From Straminergon stramineum (taxonomy: Eukaryota > Streptophyta > Bryopsida > Hypnales > Calliergonaceae): 64,000 nt of DNA. A model generated the notes under the pieces. That model was not told where the DNA came from. It did not search any database and saw only the letters and a program-made list of their open reading frames with translations. The position numbers and the translations under genes are program-made. This document shows positions 11,200-24,474 of this stretch, piece after piece (position 1 is the first letter of the stretch; each line of letters begins with the position of its first letter). The stretch lies in the NCBI GenBank assembly GCA_963920665.1, contig OY987268.1, positions 22,880,501 to 22,944,500 of the forward strand, read 5' to 3'.

Positions 11200-12145
11200 T
11201 TTTTTAATTTGAAGTTTTTTGGAAAAAAATTCACATTTTTTGCCATTTCATAGCCAAATTATTATTTTTGGTGTACTTTGGCAATAGAAAGCCAAAAAAA
11301 CACCTTGGTGGGTTCCTAGGATGTCAAATTTCATTGCATTTTTTTTAAATTATTTTTTGGGAGGTCAAAGGATGTACTATTTGTATGGAAATATAATTTT
11401 TATTTCATTTGGTATTCCAAAGAAAAAGTTTTGCCCTTAAAAGCACAAAATAAATGCAATAAATAAAGCTTGTAAAAAGTCAAAAATAAAAATAAAAATA
11501 AATTCTTATAGTATATAGGGTTGTTTTTTCTGAAAAACTTTTATTCATTCCATTTGGATAAATGATGAGAAAGTTATGAAGTACCTTATATTGCAATGTA
11601 ATTAAGAAATCTTTGTGAAAAAATAACATATATGATTCATTTCCAAATTCAATTTTCACAATTTTTCAAAACTAAGACATCTCTAGGGTATAAATTAATT
11701 GCTACAATAATTTGACTATTAAAATTGATATATTTAAATTCCATTTTAGAACTACTAGCAACATAAAATTTCCTTCTATTTAACAATTTCTTTTACACTG
11801 AAAATTATTAATTTTATAAAAAAAATTGTAGATTTTCAACTCAATTCCCTTGCATAAATATTTAAACCTCAAAACCTTGTAGAGCAAAAATGTTAAATTA
11901 AGGGGATTCAAAGTCTAAATTCCTAGTTTACTTATGCAAGGTCAAAAAAATCTTTTATTTTTACTTTGGACAATAATATCTTACAATCTACATAGTCAAA
12001 GTGTATGAAATTTTTTCCACAAATTCTCATACATGTCTTGTGCAAGATCGTATAGCTCGGTATGCATAAAAAGATAGTTTTTTTTTCTGATAGCTCTTTG
12101 CACTAGAAATGGCAGTTTTGAAGAGTGTTTTGGAGAAACATAATC
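11200..12145 (+). mobile_element. Degraded copy of the TTAA-bounded family (copy G)
   Basis: Internal blocks match copies E and F in the same order: a CATTCCATTTGGATAAATG block near 11550, GAGAAAGTTATG, CAATTTTTCAAAA near 11660, TTTCAACTCAATTCCC near 11836, then ATCTTACAATCTACA near 11978 and AGAAATGGCAGTTTTGA near 12105. Terminal inverted repeats are no longer recognisable, so the ends are approximate. Confidence 0.55.
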
Positions 12146-14854
12146 ATGATAATATTTCCATTTGATTTTTTTAAACTTCAAGAAATGATTTATACTCTTT
12201 ATTATGGAAGGTAACAATTAATTCATCAATGTTGATGTTCATTGTATTAATTACATATAATTTCTAGTATGAACTTGAATGCCGCATCTTAATATTTCGC
12301 ATTAATTTTGTAAATGACATCCACAAGAACTTATTAGGATTACCAATGTTGTGGGGAGTTTCAAAGGTGTTCAATCTTCTTATGATTGAGGTTATGGATC
12401 AAGGTTATGAAGTCCCATCATAAAGTATATGCATTATGCTTGCCTTTTAAACTTTATCCTTAGTTCTCATAGTTTGTAAAGGGTATGAAATATAAAATTT
12501 TAAACAAAAACTTGGCATATTTGAAAATATGAAAATTGATTTTCTTTTTTGAACAACAAATAATTAATGTACATGCACATAATTTTTGGGAAGCCCTTGG
12601 ATTTTGAGTGCAATATCTAAGAGGTCTTTTGTATTTTGTAAGTATTGAAGAGGGGATTTACTAGGGTTAGCAATGCCAGATATGTCTTTGGTTGCAAATA
12701 TGTTGGAGCAATGTTGTAATTTAAAATAAAACCTTACATTCACTCCCATGATCAATAACATACAAGAAATTTACAAGAGTTGAAGAGCACAATGTAATTT
12801 CTTATTTGTCTACCATGCCATCATTAGGAGTTTTTGATCCTTCACACTTTGATCCTAGAAAAATTCTCATTTTTAAGTAATTGTGTCAAATCTTGATATC
12901 TACATAAAGAAAATTAATATCAATTTGATAGTAGATGTGAAATTGCAAGGCAAAGTGTATTCATTGATTTCTTGATTAATGCCTCAATTCTTCACTTGAT
13001 GAAGTTAATTCCACCAAAGACATCTTGAACTTCAAGAATATTTCGCATGTAGAAAATGCAACATTAGGTTATTCACAATTTGAATTTCATTTTATACCTT
13101 ATAATTAAGGTATCATAATATTCAATAGCATGCTTGAGATAAATTGTTATTTTTATCAATTATCTTGAAATATACCAACCATATCCTCGTGAAAATGATG
13201 CTTCAGATCCTTTAACATCTTAAAGAAGAATTGATTTATAGACATGGATCAACAAAGCTTGGGTAGAGATTTCATAAAGATAGCAAGCTAGCAATTGGAA
13301 AATAAAGTCATTAAATTAAAAATAATGGCAAATATTCCCCCTCCACCAAGGAATGATTGGCCTATCTATTTATACATTCCTAATCTCATTGGTACTCCCT
13401 AATAAAGTGCAATGATATATGTCAAATTAATAGTGATTTACTAAAGAATTTTGTTGCATTCTTGTGCTACAACCTTAATATTGCACTTGGTCCAGTTTAT
13501 ATTTATGTGTGGATTTTTGAGTAGGCTATGCTAGGATTGTTGCAAATAGTGTAGCTTTTGGAGTAGCATTTACAAACAAAACATTATTTGCTACTTTATA
13601 TTTTATAAGGTAAATAACTATAAATGTGCTTAAAACATTGTTTGTTGCAATTACATGAAGTTTGTAAGTTCAAATGTACTACTATTCTAGATAATAAGAT
13701 ATAATTTGAAATTTTGTTGGAAGATGAAATGCATTTTAGAATGTCCATTTTGACTACTTCAAAGTTTATTGAGTTATTAATTGAGCAATTTAGTTTCAAG
13801 TGCCATTAGTCACCTTTGTCAAATTTTATTGCAGTTTTGTATGTGATGAATTGGATGGATGATTTGCTCGCATACTAAACCAAAGTATACTCTTTCCAAC
13901 AACTCCTTCATCATTCTTTCTTGTCTGTTTTTGATGTTGAAGATGAAATTGATTTAGTAAGTGCTTAGAGAAAAATGACATGTTTGACATGCTCTTTGAT
14001 CAACCTAATTAACTTGTCATTGAATTAGATATGTGGTCAAGTATTTCTCTTGACAATGTTCAATCATGAATGCAAGAGTTGGTGTTTTTAGCTAAGTACA
14101 TGTAGTTGAATTATCTAGAATATCCTTCATTTAGGTATCTAACATATACATTTTTCTTGAATGCAAAATAGGATCAACCTTTGGTGTAGTTTTGGATATG
14201 GTGATTGATAGGTTTGCCATTTATTTTTATTTTCAATATATGTGTTTATTGAAAGGTCTTTAAATGTCTTGCTTTAGAAAAAGTTGAATTTTGTGTGTCT
14301 TTTAGCTTTTGGTATTTTATTAAATGTTCGAAGACTCTACATAAGTAACTATGGATAGAAATATATACTTCATTCTAGTATACAAATTTTCTCTAATCAA
14401 TATATATTTGTTCATTCAAGATTTTGTTTTATTCATGTGTGTAGGGTTAGCACATCTATTTTGTTGGTTATTCTAACACATTGCTACAAGTAAATTATCA
14501 TCTCCTCATCTCTAACATTCACATCTTTCAATGATAATTTGAGCATCATGTGAATTTTTAATCATAAATCTACTAAAGAGTATTTTTGTTTATAGGAACA
14601 ATTGTCCCCTTGACATGTTATTATTGGTAATATTCTAGATCTTGGTATGGGCTATTTATTGGACTTCTTGCTCTTGATATCTCTAGCCATTGGCTTCAAG
14701 TGTATGGGTGAGTACCACTTCATTCAAAATCTTCATTAAATTGTATTCTCATACAATTTTCAACTAATTTGATTAAATTTTCTCAATATGTTTTTCATCT
14801 TTCTTATCCTTTTGCTTTTAGGTTACTTTCTAGTAAGAAAAAGAATTTGAGCTA

Positions 14855-15201
14855 AGGTTGGGTTTGGGTGTGGAGAGGATGTAGTACATTCTTGGCAAGC
14901 AAGACAAGCCATAAGGACATGGCTGACAGTAAGAGTTCCTTACTCCACTTTTACTATTGTCAACACTTGTTTATGGGATATTGTGCCATTGGTGTTGAGG
15001 TATCAACAACAGTCTAATACAACTCCTAATTATGATATTTTTATTGGCAACTTGATTCATTATTATATAAAACTTTGATGGATCTTTCCTAATATAATTG
15101 CATTTAGTTTACCAAGCTTCATTATTGAGGTTAGACAGGTTTCATATCTACTTCTTCATATGCTTGTTGATGAAAAGACACCATTGACTCCATTGGAGGT
15201 A
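14855..15201 (+). pseudogene. Exon-like open stretch, unrecognised
   Basis: A frame from about 14855 reads some 110 codons with a single stop (TGA near 15076) inside very AT-rich DNA. It includes GCGEDVVHSWQARQAIRTWL and, after the stop, YLLLHMLVDEKTPLTPLE. Possible donors follow ACA at about 14928 and GAG at about 15198. Just upstream, 14620-14710 encodes a hydrophobic stretch (GYLLDFLLLISLAIGF) before a possible donor. Together these look like remains of exons of a membrane protein, but I recognise no family and it could be chance. Confidence 0.25.
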
Positions 15202-16734
15202 ATTATGCTTTTTTCTTGGTAAATCTTTAGAAGTATTGATGTTTCAATTGCAATTGTCAATATCTTAAGCATATTTGGCAATTTGTGCATTTCAAAAAAC
15301 ATTTGGAATGGTATGGGCAGGCTACAATCAGTGCTTTCAAAGCTCAATCCGCCTATGGGATATTGCTAGTAGTTGCATTGCCCAATTGGGCAATTAAACA
15401 AATAGTCAATTTGTTTTAGGTGCTTCCACACTTGGAATAAACTAGTCTCTTATATAAAAGAAGTACAATTTAAAGAATGCAATATTGCTATGGAATGATT
15501 AGTCTAAATTCTTTTGCCTATCTTAAAAGTCACAATTTCTCATGGATATATCATAACCTTACAATTGGATGAAAAATTAAAATTTACATTGCACAATGAC
15601 TTTAATGTGCTACAATGTTGTGTTTGGCACAGATAAAAACAACAGCTAATGTGTGCATAGAATTTGACATAGAAAGACATGTTCCTAAGACTAATTAATG
15701 AATAAAATTTAATATAATTTTTCAAAAAAATGTTTATATTGATTTTGGCCTTCTTATTGTTTCACTAGGAATGAATATTATAACTTGTTTTATGTGAAAG
15801 AGCCAATTTAGAATCTTAAATGATTGAGTTCCATATAGTGTAGCCTTTACATAATCACATCTATCTTTTAGAATCTTAAATTTCAATTTTGAGTCTTAAA
15901 TGAAATTTATAAATAAAAATAGATTATGTAGTATAATGCACCTTTGGCTGCATTATATTTTATTTATATTAGTTCTACAAAGCAAGGAATTGATGGTCAT
16001 CTATTGAAAAGAGAAAGAAAACTTTTAATTCAACTTAGCATATTCTTAATTATATATTGTTTACATAAAAACCATCTATTAGTATTAGTGATACAAATAA
16101 CAAAAAAGATAGAAACCATGAATTTGCAAAATGAAATTAATGATTTAATTTAGGATTTAGCATATTCATATATATTTATACATATATATATAGAGAGAGA
16201 TGAATACATTATTTGTTGCTTCATATTGATCTAAAATCCAAGCCAATAATTGTGCTTTCAATGCAAAAATTAAGCAACTATGACTCATTGATCTTACTAA
16301 CGATTAGATCACTAAAGTCACATTCATATGCAAGAATTAATTTTTAATAATTTATAGAAAATACACAAAAATCGAGTAATCCAAACAAGTGGTCCAAGCA
16401 CCAATAAAATCCATTAAAAACTCTAAACCCTAATCATGTCATGAAATTGGCATGACTTCCTAAGCATGATTCATTTTGCCAAGGTCTCTCTAATTTGTGT
16501 CATTTATCTTGCTTCAAAAGGGAATTATTTTGATTGTCTAACGTCTAAATTTGAATTTTCTTGAGTTTATTCAAAGAACCTTTTCAATGACAGTAATTTC
16601 AAAGTTTAATAATAAACTAGTGAAAAACTAGAAATAAATTAAAAATCTATTTGGATGGACAGGAAGTAAAAAATTAGAAATAAATTAGAAATTATTGGGA
16701 CAAAAAACAAATAAATCCCATGGAAGATTCCTGA

Positions 16735-17030
16735 AATAACTACACCTTTGTGCTTCTGAATAAGCAATTGAGCATTGTTGGGTCTTATTGGAAGTTAGAT
16801 GTGTAGTACGAATTCTTTTTTATTGCATTTTTTGGACAACATAGAAATAAATTATGAATTTTTGAAGTGCTAAGAATTGATGTAGTTCAAAGTGACCCAA
16901 GGCTCCCATAAAAAATAGCAATACATTTTAGACAAGAATCACTAGGGGTTTGTTGAAATAGGGATTACAACTAGGTGTAGTTAATTTAACTGAAGATTAT
17001 TATGCTAGATAAACAAACCAAAATCTGAGG
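16735..17030 (+). repeat. Dispersed repeat family R3, copy 1
   Basis: Shares an ordered set of blocks with 35205-35500 and 44605-45250: AAGCAATTGAGCATTGTT, then CAATACATTTTAGACAAGAAT, then a block around GGTGTAGTTAA. Ends and class are not determined; no terminal repeats were found. Confidence 0.5.
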
Positions 17031-18160
17031 CAAAATACATACATTAGGGCCTCTCTAGACTAGAGGTGAGAAGTTGTAGAAAACTAGGTTTCAACCAATG
17101 AGAGCTTCCAAAATTGAGAAGACCAAAGAATAAACATAGCTTTAGTTTGAGTAATATTAAGGGATCCATGGGCTATAAGGCTCATAGTGAATCTTCTAAA
17201 AGTCTCACATTATGAGTTGCCATAGTATAAAAAACTTACATACTAAAGTATTAGCTTGGACACTTTTGTTCCCTTTTTTAACCTTACACTACCTCCAAAG
17301 GCCATGCTCTTCAATGGTTGGCTTCTTGAGGGTGTAATTTGGAATGAAATTTGCATTGGTAACCATGGTTTCTTCACTCCTTTATAATATTTTTCTTTTA
17401 GCTAACTTTGAAGTGTTTTATCTTCATTGTCCAATGTCTAAATTTGAGTTCTCTTATACCTATGCAAAGTATTTTTGAAAGTGCTTCCAATGATAGAAAT
17501 TTCAACTTCTAATTCCAAAACAATGAAGTTAAATCTATATTTAGTGAGCCAAATTCCATAGTGCATTGCAAATGTTCTTAGGCACATGTGCCGGCATTAG
17601 CCTTTGCTAGTTGTTGGGTTAGGGTTGAATTAGGTACATTATTATTTTTTGGTTCACTTTTCTCAGCTAATGGTGAAGCACCATGCTTGGTCCACTTTAG
17701 CTCTTCTTTGCCCCTCATACTACAATAATAATGAAATTTAGTGTTTTCAATAGTAATTACAAGTTGTAACACTAAATGGTATTAACACTACTAATGTTAA
17801 CAACACTATTGTCAACATGAATGTACACTTATTGTCAAGTAATACAATTTTGGACCATGATCGAATTTGTACATCTTTGATTTTAGTGCTAGTAAAAAAT
17901 TATTCATTCCCCCAAAAGAATTATAACCATGTACATAAAGGATATTTTGAGTAGAAGGCAAATGAAAACAAATATAGTGTTTAAGAAGATGGAACATGTG
18001 CATCTATATATGTTATTCTTTAAAAAATAGAAGTACAAACCTAGAATAAGAATTACTTGTACATAATAACAATGTTAAAGAATAGGAGAATTTGACTAAG
18101 TCTAAAATACATTAGATCCATTTACAACAAAAGAAGTCATGTGATCAAAAATAGAATCAA

Positions 18161-19067
18161 CCCCTAAAGGACTAGCCTTGTGTTTTTGGCAACAAAACTT
18201 TCTTAGGTAGGTACATGTGGGCAGAGATTTGACTTATTTAGGCTGAATTTTTTTACAAGGTGTGGACAATGAATATCTTCCATGAGTGCTAAATTTCATT
18301 TCATTTGAGTATACATGTGAAAAGTTATGATGCAAAATGTTGTTTGTTTCTCAACTCGGGCAGCCTAGGCAAATTAGAAATAAAAATTAGAAATTGATTT
18401 TCCAAATTTATATATATGTGGAAAGCTTTGAATCATTCCATTTTGATTAATGAGTCAAAAGTTATGAGGATTTTTTGTTTGCAGGCAGTTATGGATTCTC
18501 TACTTTAAAATAAACTTCAAAGTCTTTTATCTTACTCAATTTTCAATGTTTTTGGAAAAAAAATAAAATCATATGATGTAGATTGTTTATTCCAATGTTG
18601 CAACCATTTTGATTGGCATTTTTCAATTCCATAGTTAAATTCTTGACAATTTAGTATTTAAAATCATTCTCTACTAGTGTCTTCTTGCTATTTTTTTCCT
18701 ATATATTGTATAATTCCAAATGATCTGAAAATTTTCAAGCATATGGCTAACTTGTTGAGGAAAAAGAATCCGAAGAAGCACCACCCATTTGGGACATTTT
18801 TTCATAGAAAAGTTAGCTTGTGAAGTGCAGCTGCCTTGTTTTTCACATGGCCAAAAAAATGATTTTAGTGAATTTGAATGCTTATATCTTGCAATCCACG
18901 TGGTGGAAATTTCTGAAATTTTTATCACATGTTCTCAAGGCAGTTTACTACAAGATCTTATGGTTACATGTGTCAAAAAAAGATTTTTTTGAAAAATTTG
19001 GTACTTGTACTAAAAATGACAGTTTTTGAGCATTTTCAATGAAAATATAGTCATGGAACTTCAAGGG
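18161..19067 (+). mobile_element. TTAA-bounded element, copy A
   Basis: The left end CCCCTAAAGGACTAGCC is preceded by TCAA. The right end, read inward, is CCCTTGAAGTTCC with TTAA outside. Inside, the order of blocks (GAAAGCTTTGAATCATTCC, then TCAAAAGTTATGA, TTGCAACCATTTTGATTGG, GTGAAGTGCAGCTGCC and a TGCAATCCACGTGG segment) repeats in copies B, C and D. Length is 907 bp. A conserved open stretch (18820-19029) matches one in copy B, but it probably reflects shared descent rather than a working protein. Confidence 0.7.
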
Positions 19068-19287
19068 TTAATAAAGCTTCATATTTATAAACAAGTAATG
19101 AAGGATATAATGCATAATTAGGCTAACCAAACAGTATTGGCCACATCTTGCCCTTGGAAGTATTGTGCATGTTTTCTACAATTTCTTGAAGATGGGGAAA
19201 AAATTAATTGACTTTCCAAGAGCCATCAACACCTAATGCCATAGCACAAGTTATCATGGCCTTTCTAGCATCAGACATTATTCCAAC

Positions 19288-19530
19288 AGTGCTAGTATGT
19301 GAGCCCAAGAATGCGAGCTTGTTAGCATTGAGGCTACCTTGTAGGTACCTATAATATAGATACCCCACACTATAGAAGGTGTATGTATCATAAACACCTA
19401 TAATATAGGTATTTGTAACATATATACCCTATAATCATAAATGGTTTCTATGGTATATACACTTATAACATAAGTGTGTAGTATTATAGGCTCATAGGCT
19501 TGCACTCCTATGCTCACATAGTAGCAACCC
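19288..19530 (+). mobile_element. MITE-like element with GCTATTATGTGAGC ends, copy 1
   Basis: The left end reads GTGCTAGTATGTGAGCCC and the right end is its near reverse complement (TGCTCACATAGTAGCAACCC). The interior carries nested palindromes built on ACCTATAATATAGGT. Copies 2 (33519-33766, inverted) and 3 (47954-48184) share ends and palindromes. No coding capacity. The hAT superfamily is possible from the termini, but no clear target duplication was found. Confidence 0.65.
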
Positions 19531-19813
19531 TCCTTGTAAGCTTGCCAAACCATTTGTCATGTCCACAAGCAAGCAATACATTATTAGGCATTAGTTTCAA
19601 TTCACTTTTTTTTCCAACGCTTGGGCCAATCAACCTTTGTTTTGGAATTGTTATGATATTAGTTGGTTGATACAAATGTATTGAATATAGTGGCAAATAC
19701 ATGAGAATCTTTGTTTTTCAGTCAATATGGTCCTCAACCTAGAAGTGATACAATAGCTAGTATAATTTTCAACCCATACCACCTTAGTACATTGTTGGTC
19801 ATTGACGGCTTAA

Positions 19814-20831
19814 TCCCTAAAGGACCATTGTCCCTTTGGGTGACAAATGGGATTTGGGGCCTATGATTAGCTCCATGGGAATATAAATTTTTTTCATTCA
19901 ATCCCAAGGAACAAAAGTAATACCCAAATAAACTCTAAATAGGATTAAATGGGCAGTAAAAAAATTCAAAAATTCAAACTTTTATTTTTAAAATTTTTTT
20001 CCTCATAGATTATATATTTTTCTAGACATAAAGCTTTAATTTATTCCATTTGGATTTATTATGAGAAATTATGGAGAATGTTTGTTTTGGAGGCAATTAG
20101 AGCATCTTCTTGAAAAAATAATTGGTAGGATTCATTTCTCAATGCAATTTTTACAATTTTTCAAAAAAATGTCCACATGGTTTAATTTTCTTGCTGGGAC
20201 AATCTCATCATTGGGATTCGTGCATTTTAATTCCATCTTAGAGGTATTAATAATTTAGATTTTCCTTAAGTCATTTACCTACCTCTATTCAACAATTTTT
20301 TTAGAGAATAAAAAATTCATTTTTTTTTATATTTTCTTTTTTTTCCTAGACTCTCAACTCAATTCTCCACGATAAAGACTTAAAGCTCTAAACTTTGGAG
20401 TGCAAAAGATTAAAGTAAAGAAGGTTGAAAGTCAAATAACCTAGTTTCACAATGTGCTGAAAAAACTTGTTTTCTTCACTTTAAATGCAAATATCTTGCA
20501 ATGTGTGTGGTCTAAATTTCTGAAATTTTTCTACACATTTTCATACTAGTTAAGGTAATTCAGTGTATGACGTGCACAACTCTAGACAAGCCTAATGCAA
20601 TCCTACTTCTTCTTATGCAATATATTTTACAAGACACATTTACACCACATGAATTTTTTGTACTAAAATAGGCATGTCTAGAGTTGTGCCTGTCATGGAA
20701 TGAGTTACTTGAGGTGAAAGATCCTATAGTTGGATGTGAATAAAATAAAATTTTCAAATTTTTTTACTCTTTGCTATAGAAATGGCAATTTTGAGTGTTT
20801 TTTCATAGAAAGAGGCCTTGGTCCTTTAGGG
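19814..20831 (+). mobile_element. TTAA-bounded element, copy E (long subfamily)
   Basis: Starts TCCCTAAAGGACCATTG after TTAA (19810-19813) and ends GGTCCTTTAGGG before TTAA (20832-20835). That gives a 13-bp near-perfect inverted repeat and a duplicated TTAA. It is 1,018 bp with no transposase. Internal blocks match copies F, G and H (GACAAATGGGATTTGG, TTATTCCATTTGG, AATATCTTGCAATG). Confidence 0.75.
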
Positions 20832-20835
20832 TTAA

Positions 20836-21920
20836 AATGCATGAGCTTCTCCCAAATATTCAGGAAAAATAGCTTGAATGATACATCCAACTCTTTAGAC
20901 CTTCCTTGTAAGTAACTCCTAGAATGTTGTTACCAAGGCCCCTAATAGAATAGTTGTTGCTTACATTAGTAAACATGAGCATAGAAGCTTCAATCAGTGA
21001 TTGATAACTCTCAAAGATTCTTACAACCACAAGCACAAAGTCTCCATTTCAAAGACATTGAAACCACATTGACATACTTAACATTGGTATCTTTTTTAAA
21101 CCCTAATTTATGGCCATTGTCCATATTGAATGACAACAATATGTGTTTCATCCACATTTTCCATGACATTTTCATCAAACATATGACTAATTTTGAAACC
21201 TCCATGACAATGCATTCTAATGGAGTGCTCCACGCAAAACTCTTTGTCCCCCCTTTAAGACACTACAAGTGAATCTGACTCGGTCCAAGGGACAACAAGA
21301 CAATGTAATAAACATCAATGAATTGTTGAATCCAATTATGATAGAATTTCTCTATAGAGAGCCTAATCTTGTCTGTTGGATTTTTGGATTGAATTGTGTA
21401 CATGGAATTTAGAGCCAATAGAACTGAAAGAGCTAACTCAATTAGCAGTTTACACCAAAATTTCACACCATCCTTTCTAAATTGCCCAAATGCAACAAGG
21501 AGTTTAGGATAAAGTCACAACACCTAATCAGAGTGCATGTGTTTGCAACATGAAGTGCCTTTCATCAATAATCATTTTCGCTTACCAAAACAACTCTTGT
21601 TGCAAGAATATGTCGATAGCAAAGTTGCATCTGCATTAACATTGCAAAACTAACTAGTCACACAGTGTCAGCCTCCACCAACAAGACGTTTTTACAACAG
21701 TTGTGTTCTTTTGCAGTTTCGTGCTCAGAGTTGCTCCGAGAAAGTCCGAATTGCATGCCCACACAACCCCCAACACCATAGATGGCATGCCAAACCTGAG
21801 TAGAAGCCCCCCCTGCAAAAATTGGAATCACGAAATGGAAACAAAAAGTAGTTGTGGTTTGGGGAATAAAACCTAGTTTTGGAGCCCAAATCAGAATTGT
21901 GACATAACATTCAAGAGCCA
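20836..21920. other. Repeat-flanked spacer, no gene
   Basis: Short open frames occur on both strands (for example 20997-21272 plus and 21658-21921 minus). The minus-strand block has higher GC and a possible acceptor (tttttgcag), but matches no family. It ends exactly at the TTAA of the next element. Confidence 0.3.
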
Positions 21921-21924
21921 TTAA

Positions 21925-22560
21925 CCCCTGAATGCCGAAGGCACCAGATTTTGGTGTTTCAAAAACTTTGAAGTTAAGTAGAACCCAACCAAATTGCTAT
22001 TGTTAGTACTTTATATTTTTGGAGAACTCTTTTTGAAGTCTAGTTTTAGGATCAAAAAGCCAATCTTAAAAACAAAGGATTATGATTTTTCTATTCAAGA
22101 TTTTGTGCAAGGATGTCCATTTCAATCTTGACCTCCCGTAGTGTTGAGGGCTCTTGGAAATGAGCCTCAAATACACTAGATCTTGGAGGAAAAATCACAT
22201 TAGAAATTCATTTTAAAAAAATCGTAGAATAGATTTCGAAAAACCGTAAATTAATTGGGGTTGTTCAAGCTAAGCCCTGTAACCTCATATTTTTTAGTGA
22301 CCAAATTTTGAGAGTTGACATGCAAAAAGAGAATTGAAAATTTTCATACTTTTAACACCCTCATGATCAAGCATTATAATCTTTCAATCCATAAGTGATA
22401 TTGTTATGTTTTCTTTTCTTATGTGATCTCTAACATGTCTAGTTTGAATTTGTACAGTTACAATTCAAAAGAAATTGGTATAACTTTTGAAAATGTTGAA
22501 ATTTTGTTCAATTTAGAACAAATTTCGAGAATCGCCAAATAGGCCTTGGGCATTTAGGGG
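21925..22560 (+). mobile_element. TTAA-bounded element, copy J
   Basis: Left end CCCCTGAATGCCGAAGGC follows TTAA (21921-21924). Right end GCCTTGGGCATTTAGGGG precedes TTAA (22561-22564). The ends are inverted repeats matching at 16 of 18 positions. Length 636 bp. Its CTGCCGAAGG-like end resembles copy I rather than copies A-D, so it links the subfamilies. Confidence 0.75.
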
Positions 22561-22564
22561 TTAA

Positions 22565-23528
22565 GGGAAAACATCCCATTGTAGTCAGAATTTGGAGTCT
22601 ATTGCCTTCATGCCATAATTGCTGAAATTTTTCAAATTTTTTCCCAAGTAAAGACAAGTGTTAGAAATAGTGAGAACAATTGAAATTATATTTTCCAGAC
22701 AAAGTATGAATTTGTTGTGAATTTTTGAAGTGATTTGCCCAAAAGAGTCAATAGGCTACCTGATAACCAACACAAACTGTATCCAATATACTCATCTTAA
22801 TCACTTGAAGCGGTCATAATAATTTCTAATGTGGAAGGTCCTCAAAAGTCACTTCCTACAATGATTTACACTCAAAAAGTAAGATGCTCCTAATGAAGTC
22901 ACTAATCACTCCATGGGTGTCAAGTTAGACATTGATTATGGCTTAAAAAACTGTCATGGGTTAGTAGGTGTCCACTACGGGGTAGTATATCCAAAAGTGT
23001 TACACTATCCAATATATTTTAATACTATTAACTTTTTGCCCTTATTTCTTAACATTCAAAACAATTTCTTTGGCTTTTGAGCAAATCTAACAAAACAAAG
23101 CTTTTGAAGTGTAGTTTCTACTCTTCTTGGAAATTTTGAAAAATTCCTTGAAATAAACATTCTTTAGTGAAGTTTGAAGTTGAAAATCTATAATCAAGTT
23201 TCTAAATATGGAGTTGTGACACAAAAAATTTCTTAATACTACAATGTTCCATACTATCATCTCCTTCTATTTTGAATATTTTTGAATTTTTGAATATGGT
23301 TTCTATTTGATATGAATTTCCTTTATATTTTCTTCGAATATTCACAATAATTTGAAATTTTCACCAAAAAAATTGAAAGTTTCATGGCAAATAATATACA
23401 TGTTATTTCATCTCCGAAAAATAAAAAGCAAAAAATTAAACTCATAAATAGTGAAGAAATAGAGGATACAAAGTAAGAGACTTTCAAGGTTGACCACACA
23501 GTCGTAGGCTCTATCCTTTAGGGGTTAA
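22565..23528. other. Spacer ending in a lone family terminus
   Basis: An outward-reading terminus ATCCTTTAGGGG followed by TTAA lies at 23513-23528. No matching left end was found between it and copy J. It may be the surviving right end of a degraded element that J or a deletion truncated. No gene in the stretch. Confidence 0.4.
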
Positions 23529-24474
23529 CCTATTAAACATCGACATGGATGTTCAATGTTTAGTGTCCAATGGATGATAGAGTATCTTTTTATGTCAGAT
23601 AGAACTCATAGAAGTGCAACTATACATCCTTGGAATTTTATATGTAAACCAATGATTCCCATGGTATCAAAATGAATGATTTCCATTGCCACCAGTCCAT
23701 CCCTTAACCCCGGTGCGTTAGAGTGAACAATTTTTGGTTGTTGAGAGAATAAGATTTGTGGAATGCCAAGTTCATCAAATATGATAATCTTGAAATCCGC
23801 AAGGTGAATTCTCTTATAAATTGCAGATTCGTACTCATCAATAAGTTGGCTTCAAATCTCAACCGTGAAAACTTCAGTAACCAAGTAGTTCTCAAATTAT
23901 TCTGGATTTTCTAGATCCAACCAGAAAAAGCTCCTCACTTATGCTGTTCTCTCTGTGACGCAGGGGTTAAAGAGATCACCATTACTACAGTGGATTCTCA
24001 AGCGGATTCTCAGAGAGGGTCCCTCTTGCAAGTTTCTCATTCGAGCCTCTGGAGTGTTAGAATCAAATTGGCAGCAAGTCCGACGAACCTACGGGCAAGA
24101 TTGCGTAGAAATAACTGCACTCAACAGGCGTCTCTTTGAAGTTATCCCTATTTTAAGGATTCATGCTATAGAATTCAGAAGAGAATTCATTGTGAATGTT
24201 TCATTATTGTTGCGTATGTTTCAATTGATTGCTGGGGGGGAAATTGTGGAGGCCTTTGCTGAAAGCTACACGAGGAGGTCTGAGGAGGTTCGATTAGGTT
24301 GTTACTGGAAAACCCAGCGAGTGCTACAGTGACAGAGCCTTGTTGAAGCGGAGGAGCCTCGCGGATACTCGAGGAGAAAGAAACAGTTTCGGTGATTTGC
24401 TCTTCCGCAAATGCAACACGGAGAGCCCTAATACTGCTCGGGGGGATTCGGAAGTAGAGTTAGGGTTTCGGACA
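23529..24474. promoter_or_regulatory. Upstream region and 5' UTR of the nucleoside transporter
   Basis: GC rises sharply from about 24330. A telo-box-like GTTAGGGTTTCGG lies at about 24457-24469, just before the ATG at 24475. An open stretch at 23955-24332 (non-ATG start) is unrecognised and may be leader or eroded exon. The transporter frame extends upstream of 24475 to about 24340 but contains no earlier ATG. Confidence 0.45.

Larger units (their letters stand above)
10551..18156. other. AT-rich repeat DNA, no intact gene
   Basis: About 7.6 kb of AT-rich DNA with stops in all frames. It includes a degraded copy of the TTAA-bounded family (11200-12145), an exon-like open stretch near 14850-15200, and one copy of a dispersed repeat (16735-17030). 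Two related ~120-bp blocks sharing TCTAAATTTGA at about 16540 and 17440 lie 0.9 kb apart in direct orientation. No gene is supported. Confidence 0.5.
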
